Assembly (NCBI GenBank): GCA_028718125.1
Contig: JAQUMN010000002.1
Location: forward strand, 10,463 to 74,462
From: Kiritimatiellia bacterium
Lineage (GTDB): Bacteria; Verrucomicrobiota; Kiritimatiellia; JAAZAB01
Reading direction: 5' to 3'
DNA: 64,000 nucleotides
A program made the position numbers and the translations under genes. The notes below the pieces were generated by a model that saw only the letters and a program-made list of their open reading frames with translations, searched no databases and was not told the origin of the DNA. Of this stretch, positions 61,637-64,000 are shown in pieces (the first letter of the stretch is position 1; the number at the start of each line of letters is the position of its first letter).

Positions 61637-63105
61637 GGCTGATCCTTCCTGACGGGGGTTGAGAAAATTCCTTCGGTCCGCGCCGCCCCGCCCTTTTCCA
61701 GGCGGCCGGTGGCATAGGCGAGGTTGGCCAGAGCGGTGAACGCGTCCTGCCGGGCGGATACATACTGCGTCCGCGCCTGGGCCAGCTTGCTTTCGGCATT
61801 CAACAGGTCGATAATGTTGCTAAGTCCGTTCTTGTAACTATCCAGCGCCAGGTCATAGGAAGCCGAGGCGCTGGCAAGATAAGCGATGCTGACCGTATGC
61901 CGTTCGAGGGCGGTTTCGTAGTTGTAATACTGGGACCAGACATTGGCACTGGCCGCCAATTCCGCCTGTTGGAGTTGCGCCTGGGCGGAATCCGCCTGCG
62001 CCGCCGCGGCGCGCTTGGCGCTGAGCGTCTGGAAGCCATCGAACAATGTCCACTGGAGCGTGGCACCTGCACCGTATAGCCAGTCATTCGCCTGGAATTC
62101 CTGGCCGTTCAGGGTGTCATAATAATCGCGGCTGACATTGCCGTTAACGTAAAGCGAGGGCCAGAGGGTCGAGCCCGCCACCCGGATAGCGGCCTTCCTG
62201 GCGGCCAGCGTGGCGCGCAGGGCGGCAATATCCGGCCGCCGGTCAAGCGCATCGTCAATCAGTTGCCGCATATCCTGTGGTGTAATCGCTTTGGGCACAT
62301 CGTTGGTCGGGGCCACCACCTGGACCGTTATATCGGCCGGAACGCCCATAGCCTGGGCCAGCGCACCCCGTGCAATCTTGAACTGACCCTTGGCATTTAC
62401 CAGGCCATAACGCGACTGGTCGTAGGCGGCCTGAGCCTGGAGCACTTCCAGGTCGGTACCTACGCCGGCGTCTTTGCGCACCTGCGCCGTTTCAAGTGCC
62501 GTTTGGGCATCCTTCACGTTGGCTTCGGCCGCCTCAATGCCGGCCTTGGCGCTGACCAGGCCATAATAGGCGGTCTCCACGGCCAGCAGAACATCCTGGA
62601 TGGAGCGGTTAAAAAGATAATTCGTGGCATACACGGTCTGGAGGGCCTGCTCCACGGCCGCACCGCGTCCGCCGCCGAAATTGATGACCAGATAATTGAG
62701 CTGAAGCCCGGGGCCATATTTATTGTAGTCCAGGTCAAAACTATCCGGCTCCGCCGTGAGCCGCTGGCGATTGATCCCTACCGTGCCGACAACGGTCGGC
62801 AGGAAATAGCCCTTGGCCTGTTCAACCTGTGCGGATGCGGAGCGAGCATCACTCCACGTCTTGCGGCTGGCCGGATTGTTTTGCAGCGCAATATCCAGCG
62901 CCTCGGCCAGTGGAAGATCATTGGTGAAATCCGCTTTCTGCGCACGGATATCCTGCCAAATATTGTCCTGATTTTGTGCACGGGCCGGGGGTTCCCAAGG
63001 GGATGTCGCATTGTCCGGCGCCGGGGCCGAAACGCATCCGGCCAGCATCGCTGCCAGACCAGCGCTAACCATCGCAACCGGGAATACGGAACATTGGCGT
63101 CTCAT
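61633..63105 (-). CDS. TolC-family outer-membrane efflux channel (NodT-type lipoprotein)
   Basis: 490 aa with a signal ending in lipobox LAGC. Two repeated OEP halves form the coiled-coil tunnel: PLAEALDIALQNNPASRKTWSDARSASAQVEQAKGYFLPTV and VLQAQAAYDQSRYGLVNAKGQF, then MRQLIDDALDRRPDIAALRATLAARKAAIRVAGSTLWPSL and NIIDLLNAESKLAQARTQYVSARQDAFTALANLAYATG. It is the outer channel of the tripartite pump. It is the first gene of the operon (OMF, adaptor, pump, then the ROK kinase). Its upstream region holds a MITE-like element and hairpins. Confidence 0.93.
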   Translation of the reverse strand: MRRQCSVFPVAMVSAGLAAMLAGCVSAPAPDNATSPWEPPARAQNQDNIWQDIRAQKADFTNDLPLAEALDIALQNNPASRKTWSDARSASAQVEQAKGYFLPTVVGTVGINRQRLTAEPDSFDLDYNKYGPGLQLNYLVINFGGGRGAAVEQALQTVYATNYLFNRSIQDVLLAVETAYYGLVSAKAGIEAAEANVKDAQTALETAQVRKDAGVGTDLEVLQAQAAYDQSRYGLVNAKGQFKIARGALAQAMGVPADITVQVVAPTNDVPKAITPQDMRQLIDDALDRRPDIAALRATLAARKAAIRVAGSTLWPSLYVNGNVSRDYYDTLNGQEFQANDWLYGAGATLQWTLFDGFQTLSAKRAAAAQADSAQAQLQQAELAASANVWSQYYNYETALERHTVSIAYLASASASYDLALDSYKNGLSNIIDLLNAESKLAQARTQYVSARQDAFTALANLAYATGRLEKGGAARTEGIFSTPVRKDQP

Positions 63106-63316
63106 GTTGATCGATCCTGCCGGCTTTGGTGCACGCGCGCCCCCGGGTGATCTGGCTTTGCGTGAGCCGATGCATCAGCCGGTCCAGGCGATCGGCAAGC
63201 TGCTCCAGAGAAATAGCGCACGACCTGTTGTTACCTGAATATTTCGTAAAATGAAATATACGTGATATGAAATAAATGACAAGCCTGTTGTTGGAACAGG
63301 CTGTTGCTGGAACAGG

Positions 63317-63478
63317 CAGGGCTGCGTCAAGAACGGTCTCGCGGGAGTTCCCTCCTTCGTCCGGCAACTGCCGGACTATAGCGGGCAGGTTGCCCCTCCA
63401 TGAATGCCAATGTTTTCGCGATATTGGAGGGCGGAGCTCCGCGACGCCGTTGGTTTTGGCATGGATGACACAGTCGTG
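63317..63478 (+). mobile_element. MITE-like element, copy 3
   Basis: Begins cagggctgcgtcaagaacgg, has the palindrome gtccggcaactgccggac and ttcgcgatattggagggcg, and ends gatgacacagtcgtg (inverted end with three mismatches). It is the same family as 22506-22669 and 52132-52323. Two short hairpins (cctgtt-gttgg-aacagg and a variant) directly abut its left side. No target duplication is seen. Confidence 0.75.
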
Positions 63479-63682
63479 TTGGAACATGTCAGCTACAGGA
63501 GGGTGTAGCGGCGGTTCGTGAGAACCGCAATCCCATTTTCGACACGTTCCCGCTTTCGCGGGAAATGATTCGGCCTTCGTAACCAAAAGACACTTCTACG
63601 ACGTCGACTCGGGCATCCAGGATGGGGTGGAATTAAGAAGCGACTGGATTGCCGCTTTCCAGTCGCGCTACGCCGGCTTAAT
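63479..63682. repeat. Intergenic region with three perfect hairpins
   Basis: gcggttc-gtga-gaaccgc (63511-63528), ttcccgc-tttc-gcgggaa (63547-63564) and gcgactgga-(9 nt)-tccagtcgc (63640-63666). No ORF is present. The last hairpin lies 17 bases past the stop of the next minus-strand gene and could end its transcript, though there is no T-run. Confidence 0.55.
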
Positions 63683-64000
63683 TTATTTTTCCATTTCCCT
63701 GGCCAATTTAAGCAGTTGTTTTATCTTTCCGATCCGGCTCATATCATCCAGGGCAAAAGTGATGATATACGGCTTGCTTTCGGCTATTTTCCGGTAACGC
63801 TGGTCAAGTTGTTCCTCCGTCAAATCGCGTATATCCCAGGACAGAATGCGGCTCATAAAGAGGCAGGGGCAACTGCGCCGGAGCAATTCCGGCGTTAAAT
63901 ATTGATCGGCCGACGGATCGTAACGTGTAATATTCAATTCGCGCAGGAATGGCAAATGACTTTCGCGCAACAGTTCGCTGTGCAGGTTCCGCTCGGTGGC
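63683..64000 (-). CDS. C-terminal part of an unknown protein (runs off window)
   Basis: Open to the window edge, so only the last about 105 residues are seen (ATERNLHSELLRESHLPFLREL...). The track start at 63970 is a TTG within the frame and is not a real start. The sequence is hydrophilic, with DQYLTPELLRRSCPCLFMSRILSWDIRDLTEEQLDQRYRKIAESK and a helical end (IGKIKQLLKLAREME). I do not recognise the family. Confidence 0.6.
   Translation of the reverse strand, partial: ATERNLHSELLRESHLPFLRELNITRYDPSADQYLTPELLRRSCPCLFMSRILSWDIRDLTEEQLDQRYRKIAESKPYIITFALDDMSRIGKIKQLLKLAREMEK

Overview
The window looks like chromosome from a Gram-negative, heterotrophic bacterium of the PVC group, most likely Kiritimatiellota or Lentisphaerota. 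This is inferred from gene content: an LptE-like lipoprotein, several outer-membrane barrels and a tripartite efflux pump show an outer membrane, while DUF4838 proteins, GH84, large beta-galactosidase-like enzymes, choice-of-anchor beta-helix proteins and thrombospondin type-3 Ca-binding proteins are typical of polysaccharide-degrading PVC genomes. There is no rRNA, CRISPR array, phage or complete transposon. One tRNA (Arg, UCG) and one ribosomal protein gene (rpsT) are present.

Layout. 0-5 kb: secreted proteins, namely two glycine-rich, tail-fibre-like paralogues (one frameshifted at a poly-G run) and a Ca-repeat/beta-helix protein. 5-12.2 kb: mostly housekeeping (M50-like membrane protease, rpsT, an LptE-like/TPR envelope pair), then a small operon of MFS-HEAT fusion, SGNH esterase and YhcH/TabA cupin, a release-factor-like rescue protein and tRNA-Arg. 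12.4-14.7 kb: two outer-membrane barrels, the second an omptin protease with its catalytic residues intact. 14.8-45.8 kb: a 31-kb block entirely on the minus strand for carbohydrate breakdown. It holds five related TIM-barrel/glutamine-amidotransferase-fold glycosidase-like proteins, three of them giants fused to carbohydrate-binding, ThuA-like and/or HEAT domains, plus GH84, FG-GAP, beta-helix, DUF4838 and CBM/discoidin proteins. An AraC regulator and an aminosugar-type trio (DegT aminotransferase, amidohydrolase, Gfo/Idh dehydrogenase) sit inside the block. 46-64 kb: a fused nucleotidyltransferase/GHMP sugar kinase, a cupin, pncB, a barrel, a Cache protein, SIMPL plus citrate synthase, manA, a ROK kinase and an RND efflux operon (OMF, adaptor, pump).

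Genome dynamics stand out. (i) A MITE-like family with ~13-bp inverted ends occurs three times, and one copy has a clean 5-bp target duplication (AGTAT). (ii) A GACAGACGAC-type purine-rich repeat is inserted in both orientations. It forms most of the signal peptide of one protein and the C-terminal tails of two others. (iii) Three decayed 3'-end stubs (two glycosidases, one AraC) lie between intact paralogues in the carbohydrate block, suggesting cassette-like replacement. (iv) Several short palindromic repeat types fill intergenic spaces.

How it may work together: secreted giant enzymes and DUF4838/GH84 proteins would act on an amino-sugar-containing polymer. The AraC regulator would sense a product. 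The DegT/amidohydrolase/Gfo trio, ROK kinase, manA and the GHMP/NTP-transferase fusion would handle released sugars. This integration is inference; individual family calls rest on motifs read from the translations.
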